Positions 46,719-55,241 of a DNA stretch of 55,241 bases are shown here, piece by piece. Within the stretch, counting starts at the first letter, position 1. Each line of letters begins with the position of its first letter. Source of the stretch: Azohydromonas aeria (lineage in GTDB: Bacteria; Pseudomonadota; Gammaproteobacteria; Burkholderiales; Burkholderiaceae_C); contig NZ_VIDQ01000049.1 of assembly GCF_009760915.1 (NCBI RefSeq), positions 1 to 55,241 of the forward strand, in the 5' to 3' direction. The translations under genes were made by a program, and so were the position numbers. Below the pieces are notes generated by a model that saw only the letters and a list, made by a program, of their open reading frames with translations, was not told where the DNA came from and made no database searches.

Positions 46719-47647
46719 GCAGCCCGCCACTACGCATGAAGTTCCCCATGTCACGGTTCCTGCGGCTATGCCTGGCGATGCCCCTGGCGCTGCTGGGCCT
46801 CGTGCCGGGCAGCTCGCACGCGGCCACGCTCTCGCGTTCGGTGCTGCTGGTCATGCCGGCTCAGGCCGGTGCGCTGGAGCAGATGGTGCAGGGCTTGCGA
46901 CAGGCACTCGGCGGCGCGGCGCAGGTCAAAGTCGTGGCGCCGGAGGCACTGCGCGAGCTGGCGGCGGGCATGGGGAACGTGGACGTGGTCATCGGCGTTG
47001 GCTCCTCCGGCGAGCAGGCCGCGCGCTCCCACGTTGCCGCTGCCGCCACTTCACGGCTGATGTCCTGCGGTGCGCCCACGACGTCCTATCCGGGCGTCGT
47101 ACTGGAGCACGACCATGCGGTGCAGTTTGCCCAGTTGCGCCGTATGCTGCCCTCGGCACGGCACGTCGGACTGGTGTTCCACACCCGAGACGGCAGCGCG
47201 CGCTTTGACGCCGCAGCCCAGGCCGCCCGCCGTGCGGGTCTGGAGGCTGTCGCCCTGGGCGTGGAGTCGGCCGCTGAGGTGCAAGCCACGGTGGAGCGGC
47301 TGGCTGGCGGGCTTGACGCGCTGATGGTGCTGCCCGACGCCGAGGTGCTGTCGCCGCAGGCTGCCCGGGCCTTGCTGACCGTGTCGATGCGCCAGCGCGT
47401 GCCCCTGGTGGGCCCGGCCGGCAGCTGGGTTCGTGCAGGTGCGCTCTACGCGCTGGAGTGGGACTACGAGGACCTGGGCCAGCAGTGTGCCGACGTCGCG
47501 CAGCGCCTGCTCGGCCTGCGGGCGCAGCCAGCCGCGACGCAGCCGCCCCGGCGCACCGTGCTGGTCATCAACCGCCGCGCCGCACAGCACCTGCGGGTTG
47601 CGGTGCCCAACGACGTGCTGCGTTCCGCAGGGAGCATCCATGAATAG
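46715..47647 (+). CDS. ABC-type substrate-binding-like protein (ABC_sub_bind family)
   Basis: A 310-residue exported protein. The hydrophobic signal is LRLCLAMPLALLGLVPGSSH. The body has two Rossmann-like lobes: VLLVMPAQAGALEQMVQGLR, VVIGVGSSGEQAARSHVAAA, then LDALMVLPDAEVLSPQAARA and VPLVGPAGSWVRAGALYALE. This is the PF04392-type binding fold often paired with TonB receptors and GGDEF proteins instead of a transporter. The GTG at 46715 overlaps the receptor stop; ATG at 46736 is an alternative. The stop overlaps the next gene's start. Confidence 0.8.
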   Translation: MSSPPLRMKFPMSRFLRLCLAMPLALLGLVPGSSHAATLSRSVLLVMPAQAGALEQMVQGLRQALGGAAQVKVVAPEALRELAAGMGNVDVVIGVGSSGEQAARSHVAAAATSRLMSCGAPTTSYPGVVLEHDHAVQFAQLRRMLPSARHVGLVFHTRDGSARFDAAAQAARRAGLEAVALGVESAAEVQATVERLAGGLDALMVLPDAEVLSPQAARALLTVSMRQRVPLVGPAGSWVRAGALYALEWDYEDLGQQCADVAQRLLGLRAQPAATQPPRRTVLVINRRAAQHLRVAVPNDVLRSAGSIHE

Positions 47648-49817
47648 GCCCACGCTGGGACTGGCCGCCAAGCTGGGAGTCTGCGCGGCGCTGCTGATCC
47701 TGCTGACCACCGTGTCGCTGGCGATCAGCCTGGCCGTGAGGCACCAGCAGCGGCAAAGCGAGGCCTTCCGCGAGATGGGCCTGGGCTTGGCCAAGACCAT
47801 GGCCGAGCAGGTGCAGATGGGGGTGTTCTCGGGCAGTGCCGACGAGCTCGAGCGCATCGCCCATGGCGCATCGGCCTTCCCCGACGTGGCCAGTGTGGCG
47901 GTCTACGACGCTTCGGGACGCTTCCTGGCGCGCCACGCCAAGATGCCGGCCGAGCGGGCCGCGCCAGTGTTGCCGGCAAACCGCCCGCGGGCCCAGCCAG
48001 CCATGCTCGGTGAACTCGACGGCCTGCTGCCCGAAGTGCGACAGATCAGCTTCATTGCGCCCGTGCTGATGCCCGCCGGCCCGGCGATGCCAGGCGTCGA
48101 AAGCAGTCCGCAAGAGCAGGAGCCGCTGGGCCATGTCGTGGTGTCGATGAGCACGGCCTCGCTGCGGGAGCAACTGGTGCTGTTCATGGAGACAGCGCTT
48201 GGCGCAGCCGCGCTGATGGGGCTGCTGGGCGTTGCCGTCATGGCCATGCTGGCACGGCATGTCCTGCAACCCCTGCGGGAAGTCACCGTGGCCGCGGGCC
48301 AGGTGGCGGCAGGCCACCTGGAGCACCAGGTGAGCGTGCGCAGCCACGACGAGGCCGGCGTGCTGGCGCGTGCCTTCAACGCCATGACGGTGCAGTTGCG
48401 CGAGGCGCGTGACACGCTGGAGCAGCGGGTGGCCGAGCGAACCCGGCAGCTGGAGGAGGCTTCGGCCGAGGCCTACCGGCTGGCCAAGCATGACGCGCTC
48501 ACCGGGCTGCCCAATCGGGTGCTGCTGCGCGAGCGGCTGGAGCGCGGGGTCGACGCCGCGGCCCGGCGCGACAGCAGCGTGGCGGTGTTCTTCGTGGACG
48601 TGGACCACTTCAAGGCGGTCAACGACTCGCTAGGCCACGACAGCGGCGACCTGGTGCTTCAGGCCATCGCGCAGCGGCTCACGGCACTGATTGCTGACGA
48701 TGGCTTTGCGTCAAGGCTGGGCGGCGACGAGTTCGTCGTGGTGCATGAGGCATTGCCCCGGCAGCAGGCTGCCGCCATGGCGCTGGCGCTGGCCCGGCGT
48801 GCCATCGAGGCCGTGTGCCAACCGGTTGCGCTGTCGGGCCAGGAAGTGCGCATGGGTGCCAGCATCGGCGTCGCCCTGTTTCCCGAGCATGGCCAGGACG
48901 CCGCAACACTGCTGCGAGCAGCCGACACGGCCATGTACGCCGCCAAGACCAACGGCCGCATGGGCGTGCAGCTCTTCCATGCCGACATCGAGGCCCCCGT
49001 GCGTGAACGCCTGCACCTGGAAACGGACCTGCGGCGCGCGCTCATCGACGACGAGTTCGAGGTCTGGTACCAGCCGCAGTGGAGCATCGACGGGCAGCGC
49101 CTGGTGGGCGCGGAGGCCCTGGTGCGCTGGCGACATCCGGAGCGCGGGCTGGTGTCGCCGGCGCTGTTCATCCCGGTGGCCGAGACCAGCGGCCTGATCC
49201 GGGAGATCGGCGCCTGGGTGCTGGAGCAGGCCGTGTGCGATGCCCGGGCCTGGAATACCGACAAGGCCTCGCCGCTGCGCGTCGCGGTCAACGTCTCCGC
49301 CTGTCAGCTCAACCGCTCGGACATCGTCGAAACCGTGGCGAAGGCGCTGGCCGCGTACCGCTTGCCGCCGGCGCTGCTGGAGCTGGAGCTCACCGAATCG
49401 GGCATCGTCGAGGATCCCGAGCACGGGCTGCAGGTGCTGCTACGGCTGCAGGCGCTGGGCGTGCAGCTGTCCATCGACGACTTCGGTACCGGCTTCTCCA
49501 GCCTGTCCTACCTCACGCGGCTGCCGGTGAACGCGCTCAAGATCGACCGCTCCTTCGTGGCCGGGCTGCCGGATGCCCGCAATGACTTGGCCGTGGTCCA
49601 GGCCATCTGCGCCATGGCGCACAAGCTGGGCTTGAAGGTCGTGGCCGAAGGCGTGGAAACCCCGCAGCAGCTGGAACTGCTTCAGCACATCGGCTGCGAC
49701 ATGGCTCAAGGGTACTTGCTTGGCAAGCCAATGCCACAGGCCGAGTTTTGGCAGCTGCTGCTGGCAAAGCGCTCGAATTCAGTTCCGTCTTCGATGTCAA
49801 GTCGGGCAGCCCCTTGA
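47640..49817 (+). CDS. membrane GGDEF-EAL protein (diguanylate cyclase / phosphodiesterase)
   Basis: A 725-residue protein with two transmembrane helices (LAAKLGVCAALLILLTTVSL; GAAALMGLLGVAVMAMLA) bounding a periplasmic CHASE-like domain, then HAMP, a coiled coil, GGDEF and EAL. The GGDEF site is intact (RLGGDEFVVVHE, residues 361-365). The EAL site is intact (E492-A-L, then LELELTESGI and IDDFGTGFSSLSYLTRLPVN). Both synthesis and breakdown of c-di-GMP are possible, so output depends on regulation. ATG at 47640 overlaps the binding-protein gene by 8 bp. The trio probably senses one ligand. Confidence 0.95.
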   Translation: MNRPTLGLAAKLGVCAALLILLTTVSLAISLAVRHQQRQSEAFREMGLGLAKTMAEQVQMGVFSGSADELERIAHGASAFPDVASVAVYDASGRFLARHAKMPAERAAPVLPANRPRAQPAMLGELDGLLPEVRQISFIAPVLMPAGPAMPGVESSPQEQEPLGHVVVSMSTASLREQLVLFMETALGAAALMGLLGVAVMAMLARHVLQPLREVTVAAGQVAAGHLEHQVSVRSHDEAGVLARAFNAMTVQLREARDTLEQRVAERTRQLEEASAEAYRLAKHDALTGLPNRVLLRERLERGVDAAARRDSSVAVFFVDVDHFKAVNDSLGHDSGDLVLQAIAQRLTALIADDGFASRLGGDEFVVVHEALPRQQAAAMALALARRAIEAVCQPVALSGQEVRMGASIGVALFPEHGQDAATLLRAADTAMYAAKTNGRMGVQLFHADIEAPVRERLHLETDLRRALIDDEFEVWYQPQWSIDGQRLVGAEALVRWRHPERGLVSPALFIPVAETSGLIREIGAWVLEQAVCDARAWNTDKASPLRVAVNVSACQLNRSDIVETVAKALAAYRLPPALLELELTESGIVEDPEHGLQVLLRLQALGVQLSIDDFGTGFSSLSYLTRLPVNALKIDRSFVAGLPDARNDLAVVQAICAMAHKLGLKVVAEGVETPQQLELLQHIGCDMAQGYLLGKPMPQAEFWQLLLAKRSNSVPSSMSSRAAP

Positions 49818-50026
49818 CCTTTCGCGCGCTGGCAGCGAGCCCGCTGCACTGCACCGCGGGCGGATGAAATGCCAGTTTCTTCAGGTCGACATGATGCAAC
49901 GGTGATCCTGGGGCCCTGCGAGCCGATCGACGGCCACCGGGTCGCCGTGATCGACGACGAGCCCCGCAGCCGGATACCGTGAGACGGCCTCCCCTGGCCC
50001 GCCCGCCTGCGGGGAGACCGGCGCGA

Positions 50027-50815
50027 TCAGAGGCCGAGCAGCGCCTTCGCGCGCCGCAGGTTGGCCATGCGATCGTCGAGCCCGTTGTAGCCGCCGTTGA
50101 TGCGGCGGGTCACGGCCTTGACGTCGTCGGCTTCTGCGAGCTTCGGCAGGCCGCGGTCCACCCAGAACCAGCAGGCGACGTCGACGGCGGCCTGTGGATC
50201 GCTGGCAAGCAGCTCCGGCTGGCCCACGTAGTTGATGCCGGTGTACTTGCTGTAGGCCGCGTAATTGGCCCGCCCGGTGAGCTGGATCAGGCCGCGCCCC
50301 TTGAAGCGCCGGCCGTCGCCGGGCTCGGTGTTGCCCAGGTCGCGGCGGCCCTCGTAGGCATCTCCACTGGCAATCTCCTCGCAGTAGAGCAGGGAGCCGG
50401 ACTCGTGTCCGAGCTGGGCGATGAAATGCGCCATCTGCAGCGGCGACGTGATCCCGTACTTGATCATCCCGGTCCTGAGCGGCTCGAAGTAGCGCTCGAT
50501 GCGGCTCTCGGCCGCCAGGGGCAGCACGATGCTGAGCTTGTCCTTCGTCGGCCCGGGTTCCAGGCCCGCCAGCAGCGCGGCGATGGTCGCGTCGCCCGGC
50601 GCGATCAGCGCGTCCGACGCACGCAGCTTCATCACCTCGGTTTCGAAGGCCTCGATGCGTTCCAGCGTCTTCGGCCCGATGCGGCCGTCAGGCTTCAGCA
50701 ACCCGAGACCGCGCGATGTGAATCGTCCCAGGTTGAGATTGAGCAGCACCTGAACCGCGGCAACGTCGGCAAGATCATTGCGGCCGCCACGGCCGACGGA
50801 ATATGCAATGCACAT
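50027..50815 (-). CDS. GH19 chitinase/endolysin-like protein with peptidoglycan-binding domain
   Basis: A 262-residue protein without a signal peptide. Residues about 10-85 are a PG_binding_1-type repeat (VQVLLNLNLGR...LKPDGRIGPKTLERIEAFE). The GH19 domain has MAHFIAQLGHESGSLLYCEE, with E138 as the likely acid, and GRRFKGRGLIQLTGRANYAA. Such enzymes cleave peptidoglycan or chitin. ATG at 50815 follows AGGAGGG. Standing next to an injection-system locus, it could be its lysis or wall-crossing enzyme, but phage endolysin origin is also possible. Confidence 0.88.
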   Translation of the reverse strand: MCIAYSVGRGGRNDLADVAAVQVLLNLNLGRFTSRGLGLLKPDGRIGPKTLERIEAFETEVMKLRASDALIAPGDATIAALLAGLEPGPTKDKLSIVLPLAAESRIERYFEPLRTGMIKYGITSPLQMAHFIAQLGHESGSLLYCEEIASGDAYEGRRDLGNTEPGDGRRFKGRGLIQLTGRANYAAYSKYTGINYVGQPELLASDPQAAVDVACWFWVDRGLPKLAEADDVKAVTRRINGGYNGLDDRMANLRRAKALLGL

Positions 50816-51183
50816 GGACAGTCCCTCCTGACGGGGCTTCATCAATGACGCCGGAACGGATTCCAGCGTCCCGAATGGCGGACCGTCGCCATCGCGCCCT
50901 CAGAAAATGCACCGCGGCCCGACTCCGACGTCCACCACATGCGCCTGACTGTGTACCAGCGGCGGCGCCAGTGCACGTGTCCAGGCCGCACAGGTGCCTT
51001 TGTTCATGCCTGCGTTGACCCGGCCGGTCCAGCTTCAATGCCGTGCCGGGAGGATGGCCGCAACCGGGTGCCGCCGTGTCTTTCTTCCTCTGCCTGCAGG
51101 ATTGACGTGCGCCGCGCGCGCTCAGCATCTACATTCGACCCCGCCAGCGAAAACGACAACTTGCCCTTCAGGAGGGAGAACTC
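50816..51183. other. divergent intergenic region
   Basis: 368 bp between the GH19 gene and the sigma54 activator gene. No gene is supported. A good ribosome binding site (AGGAGGGAG) precedes the GTG at 51184. I see no -24/-12 element here, so the activator is probably sigma70-driven. Confidence 0.5.
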
Positions 51184-52593
<1,410 letters not shown>

Positions 52594-52851
52594 TCCCGCG
52601 GCGCACGGCCCCGGGCGCGCCCGCACCCGCCAGCGCGCCGCGGGCCGGCCCGCGCGGCCTGCGCCCGGCGCCCGTGCCCCGCCCGCACGGGCACCCGGCG
52701 GCGCCCTTCATCCCCTCGCTGCATCCGTGACGGCCTGACGCCGTGCCGCGACCTCGGGCGCCGCCCCGTCGCGCCGGTGCCCGCGCCGTGCCCATGCGCG
52801 GGCGTTGCGCACGCACCCGGGCAAACGCCCGGACAAATGCGCCGCGGGCCA

Positions 52852-52865
52852 GGACATTTTTGTCC
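52852..52865. promoter_or_regulatory. candidate upstream activator site 1
   Basis: A perfect palindrome GGACATTTTTGTCC (14 bp), inside a slightly longer one that starts CAGG. It lies about 170 bp upstream of the predicted start of transcription. It shares the form GGAC-R-N4-Y-GTCC with site 2. Confidence 0.55.
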
Positions 52866-52923
52866 TGCCGTCGCCCCCCGCCTTCGCGGGGGCCGGCACG
52901 GCGGCGCGGGCCGGGCGGCGTCG

Positions 52924-52937
52924 GGACGAATCCGTCC
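52924..52937. promoter_or_regulatory. candidate upstream activator site 2
   Basis: A perfect palindrome GGACGAATCCGTCC (14 bp), 72 bp downstream of site 1 and about 98 bp before the predicted start of transcription. That is close to seven helical turns between sites, suitable for same-face binding of an activator. Confidence 0.55.
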
Positions 52938-53002
52938 ACCCCGCCGCCGTTGCCGCTCCAGAAAGGCCTGCGGCGACAGGCACTTGCCGCTCTTCGTTGC
53001 GC

Positions 53003-53018
53003 TGGCACCGCTCTTGCG
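53003..53018 (+). promoter_or_regulatory. sigma54 (-24/-12) promoter of the injection-system operon
   Basis: TGGCAC-N5-TTGC with the invariant GG (53004-53005) and GC (53016-53017) exactly 10 bp apart. This matches the sigma54 consensus. Transcription should start near 53029, 21 bp before the ATG at 53050, and a GAGGTGA ribosome binding site lies between them. Confidence 0.8.
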
Positions 53019-53049
53019 CTGTAGCGGCACCGCCAGCGAGGTGACTGGT

Positions 53050-53388
53050 ATGCCTTCTGACCCGGACCTCATGACCCTCGTGCAATGCCTCAGCCGCTAC
53101 CTGCGTGAGCACCCGGACGCCTGCGACACGCCCGACGGCATCGCGCGCTGGTGGATCGCCGCGGAGCTGCCGGCCGCGCCCGTGGCGCTGGTGGAGCAGG
53201 CCCTCGACGGGATGCAGGCCTGCGGCGCGGTGGAGTCCTCGCAGGCGGCCGACGGGCGGGTGCGCTTTCGCCGCGCCGGCGCGGCCGCCGGCATCGAGGC
53301 GCGGCTCGACGCGCTGGCCGCCGACCCGGGCCCGCTGCTGGAAGCGGCGGCGCGGCGGCCCGGCGGCAAGCGTGGAGGGATGCACTGA
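53050..53388 (+). CDS. small protein at the head of the injection-system operon
   Basis: A 112-residue soluble protein: PDLMTLVQCLSRYLREHPDA, CDTPDGIARWWIAAELPAAP, then VALVEQALDGMQACGAVESS. The predicted fold is a short helical, winged-helix-like domain with a strand pair (VESSQAADGRVRFRRA). I do not recognise a named family. It is the first gene after the sigma54 promoter. Its stop overlaps the next start (TGATG). A regulatory or assembly-helper role is an inference from position. Confidence 0.75.
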   Translation: MPSDPDLMTLVQCLSRYLREHPDACDTPDGIARWWIAAELPAAPVALVEQALDGMQACGAVESSQAADGRVRFRRAGAAAGIEARLDALAADPGPLLEAAARRPGGKRGGMH

Positions 53389-53984
53389 TGGCCACCGTCT
53401 CCGCCATCCACGCGGTCGTCAGCGGCGTGGCGCAGGTGCTGTCGCGGGCCTACCAGCTGCGCCCCATCGCCGGCATCAGTAGCAAGTTCGAGCCGGTGGG
53501 GGTGTCGGACTTCAAGAAGCTCGACGGGCAGGACACCAAGGTCACGCTGATGCTTTACCGCGTCAGCCACAACGAGCACCTGCGCAACCGCCCGCCCGCG
53601 ACGCTGCCCACGGGCCGCGCGGTGCCGCTGACGGTGAACCTGCACCTGCTCGCGACCGTGTGGGCCGACACTGCGCTCAAGGAGCAGAGCCTCGTGGCCT
53701 GGACGCTGCGCGAGCTGCACCAGCGCCCGGTGCTGGACCGCGGCAGCTTCGCCGACAGCGGCGGCTTCGGCCCCAACGACCTCGTCACGCTGTTCCCGGA
53801 GGAGCTCTCGCTCGATGACCTGAGCAAGCTGTGGCAGGTGCTGACGCCGCCGCTGCGCCCCTCGCTGGGCTACGTGGCGCGCAACGTGATGATCGACCTT
53901 GACAGCGCACCCGACGCCGAGCCGGTGGTGGCCACGCGCTTCTCGGTGGGCGACGCCACGGCCAGCGGGGAGGGCGGCCGGTGA
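53388..53984 (+). CDS. DUF4255 tail-terminator-like protein (Pvc16/Afp16 type)
   Basis: A 198-residue protein of the DUF4255 family: IHAVVSGVAQVLSRAYQLRP near the start, KVTLMLYRVSHNEHLRNRPP, VNLHLLATVWADTALKEQSL and LTPPLRPSLGYVARNVMIDL. In the Photorhabdus virulence cassette and the Serratia antifeeding prophage this type of protein caps the tube end. The ATG overlaps the previous stop (TGATG), and its own stop overlaps the next GTG (GTGA), so the operon is translationally coupled. It is a strong marker of an extracellular contractile injection system. Confidence 0.87.
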   Translation: MATVSAIHAVVSGVAQVLSRAYQLRPIAGISSKFEPVGVSDFKKLDGQDTKVTLMLYRVSHNEHLRNRPPATLPTGRAVPLTVNLHLLATVWADTALKEQSLVAWTLRELHQRPVLDRGSFADSGGFGPNDLVTLFPEELSLDDLSKLWQVLTPPLRPSLGYVARNVMIDLDSAPDAEPVVATRFSVGDATASGEGGR

Positions 53985-54781
53985 TCGAGCACGTGGAACG
54001 CCGCGTCTTTGGCGCCATCGAGTTCCTCGACGACGTGACCGGCGCGCGCGTGCTCGCGCCGCTGTCCGTCGCCGGCCCCGGCCTGCGCATCGTCCCCAAC
54101 CATGGCGGGCTGTACGTGCTGCGCGCCTGGGCCGGCCACGACGACTACACCCGCGCCTTCGACGGCGCGCCCGCCGACCCGCCGCGCAGCGAGGTGGCGC
54201 TGAGCGTGCACGACCCGGCGCGGCGCTACCTGCCGCGCGCCTTCAGCCTGGCCTTGCCGCGGCGGCTGCCCACGCCCGGGCAACCCGTGCCCGATGCCGA
54301 CAACGCGCTGCGGCCCGTGCCCGTGCGGCTCGCGCCCGCGCCCGCGCTGCCGCTGCGCGGCAGCTGGGCGGTGCTGCGGCTGCAGGTCGTCGCGGACGGC
54401 AGCACGCCGCCGCTGGGCCTGGCCAACGTGCTCGTGGAGGCCACGCCGGCGGTGGCGGGGCTGGCCGTGCAGCGCACGCTCACCGATACGCGCGGCGAAG
54501 CCCTCGTCGCAATCGCCGGCGTGCCGCCGCTGCTGCCCGATCCCGGCCCCTCCGGGCTGACGCGCGAGTTCGGCCTGGCGCTGCGGCTCGTGCTCGACCG
54601 CGCCGTGGTGCGCACCAGCGCCGAAGCCGCCGATTCCAACCTTCCGCTGGCCGACCCCGACCTGATCGCGCGGCGGCTCGCCGCCGCCGACCCCGCCGTG
54701 CGCGCCGTGGCCGCCGACGCGCCCCCGCATCTCTCCGCCGGGACGAGCCGGCGCTTCCAGGCGAGGGTGACATGGCCCTAG
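53981..54781 (+). CDS. unknown injection-system protein
   Basis: A 266-residue protein starting MIEHVERRVFGAIEFLDDVT. Early on it has LRIVPNHGGLYVLRAWAGHD and EVALSVHDPARRYLPRAFSL. Later LANVLVEATPAVAGLAVQRT and LTDTRGEALVAIAGVPPLLP resemble a carboxypeptidase-regulatory-like beta domain. I do not recognise a named family. The GTG overlaps the DUF4255 stop, and the sheath gene follows 28 bp later. Position suggests a structural or baseplate-linked part. Confidence 0.75.
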   Translation: MIEHVERRVFGAIEFLDDVTGARVLAPLSVAGPGLRIVPNHGGLYVLRAWAGHDDYTRAFDGAPADPPRSEVALSVHDPARRYLPRAFSLALPRRLPTPGQPVPDADNALRPVPVRLAPAPALPLRGSWAVLRLQVVADGSTPPLGLANVLVEATPAVAGLAVQRTLTDTRGEALVAIAGVPPLLPDPGPSGLTREFGLALRLVLDRAVVRTSAEAADSNLPLADPDLIARRLAAADPAVRAVAADAPPHLSAGTSRRFQARVTWP

Positions 54782-54808
54782 CCGCCGTCAACCCACAGGA
54801 GGTCCACC

Positions 54809-55241
54809 GTGCCTGAATACCTAGCACCAGGCGTCTACGTCGAGGAAGTCAGCTTCCGCTCGCGCTCCATCGAGGGCGTGAGCACCAGCACCTGCGCCTT
54901 CGCCGGACCCACGCGCAAGGGACCCAGCGGCCTCGCGCCGGAACTGCTCACCAGCTTCGCCGACTTCGAGCGCACCTACGGCGGCGTGGACGACCTGGCC
55001 TTCGACGGCACCACCAGCGCCGTGCACAACCGCAACTACGTCGCGCACGCGGCGCAGGCCTTCTTCAACAACGGCGGGGCGCGGCTGTACGTGTCGCGCG
55101 CCCTGGGCAGCGGTGCCCGGCCGGCCCGCGCCACCCAGGCGGTGGTGGCCGCCGCGGCGCCCGCGCCGGGCCCGGCTCCCGCACCGGCGCCCGGGCCCGC
55201 ACCGGCTCCGGGCCCAGCACCGGCTCCCGGCCCCGCGCCCG
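54809..55241 (+). CDS. contractile tail sheath protein, 5' part
   Basis: 144 residues are visible. The start PEYLAPGVYVEEVSFRSRSI is the textbook sheath N-terminus (xPGVYVEE), followed by GVSTSTCAFAGPTRKGPSGL, LLTSFADFERTYGG, HNRNYVAHAAQAFFNNGGAR and LYVSRAL. Then a low-complexity Pro/Ala/Gly run (repeats of GPAPAP) starts at about residue 115 and goes on to the window edge. GTG at 54809 has AGGAGG 7 bp upstream. Sheath proteins form the contracting outer tube of phage tails and eCIS particles. Confidence 0.93.
   Translation, partial: MPEYLAPGVYVEEVSFRSRSIEGVSTSTCAFAGPTRKGPSGLAPELLTSFADFERTYGGVDDLAFDGTTSAVHNRNYVAHAAQAFFNNGGARLYVSRALGSGARPARATQAVVAAAAPAPGPAPAPAPGPAPAPGPAPAPGPAP

Noticed and set aside
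50775..51128. Minus-strand 117-codon frame upstream of the GH19 gene
   Set aside because: It overlaps the GH19 start and has no domain or good start context.

Overview
The window is GC-rich, densely coded DNA of betaproteobacterial, Burkholderiales type, most like Comamonadaceae or Alcaligenaceae. The signs are many LysR regulators next to catabolic operons, a Bug (TctC-family) binding protein, several chemoreceptors and c-di-GMP proteins, and a PEP-CTERM protein. This placement is inferred from gene content only.

1-15.9 kb, chromosomal metabolism. A minus-strand operon (ketopantoate-reductase-like, VOC, MaoC, CoA transferase) diverges from a LysR gene whose upstream gap holds a perfect LysR-type palindrome. 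Next come DNA polymerase II (polB), then sdaA-sstT (serine deamination and uptake) with a divergent LysR gene. An unusual LysR protein with two N-terminal helix-turn-helix domains precedes an aromatic-acid MFS transporter, a 3' stump of a protocatechuate 4,5-dioxygenase beta-subunit gene and an alpha/beta hydrolase.

15.9-21 kb, a probable aryl(hydroxy)malonate/mandelate operon. LysR, an enolase-superfamily enzyme lacking canonical residues, a Bug binding protein, an arylmalonate decarboxylase with G74, T75, S76, Y126 and C188 all present, and a mandelate-dehydrogenase-like flavoenzyme.

21-36.9 kb, an accessory and decaying region. It holds an intact LuxR-type response regulator next to a wrecked permease-histidine-kinase fusion, a BMP-type binding protein, and a plasmid-type parA-parB pair flanked by three near-identical palindromes (candidate parS). 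It also holds hipA and racemase-like remnants, a PhzS-like flavin monooxygenase, a DUF457-type membrane protein and a PEP-CTERM protein with HAF-like repeats. An RCC1-like remnant is cut by a 401-bp IS5-like remnant. A histidine-kinase stump and an RMF-like gene are separated by an internally deleted element with repeated ends.

37-50 kb, signalling. A multi-PAS/GAF hybrid kinase, a GAF/GGDEF remnant, two chemoreceptors (one Aer-like), and an overlapping trio: TonB-dependent receptor, ABC-type binding protein, and a membrane GGDEF-EAL protein with both active-site signatures.

50 kb-end, the start of an extracellular contractile injection system (phage-tail-like) locus. A GH19 hydrolase precedes a sigma54 enhancer-binding protein with a pseudo-receiver and a degenerate GAFTGA loop (GAYTHA). 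A gap follows with two 14-bp palindromes and a well-spaced -24/-12 promoter. The promoter drives a small protein, a DUF4255 (Pvc16-type) tail terminator, an unknown protein, and a tail sheath gene that carries a Pro/Ala-rich insert and runs off the window.
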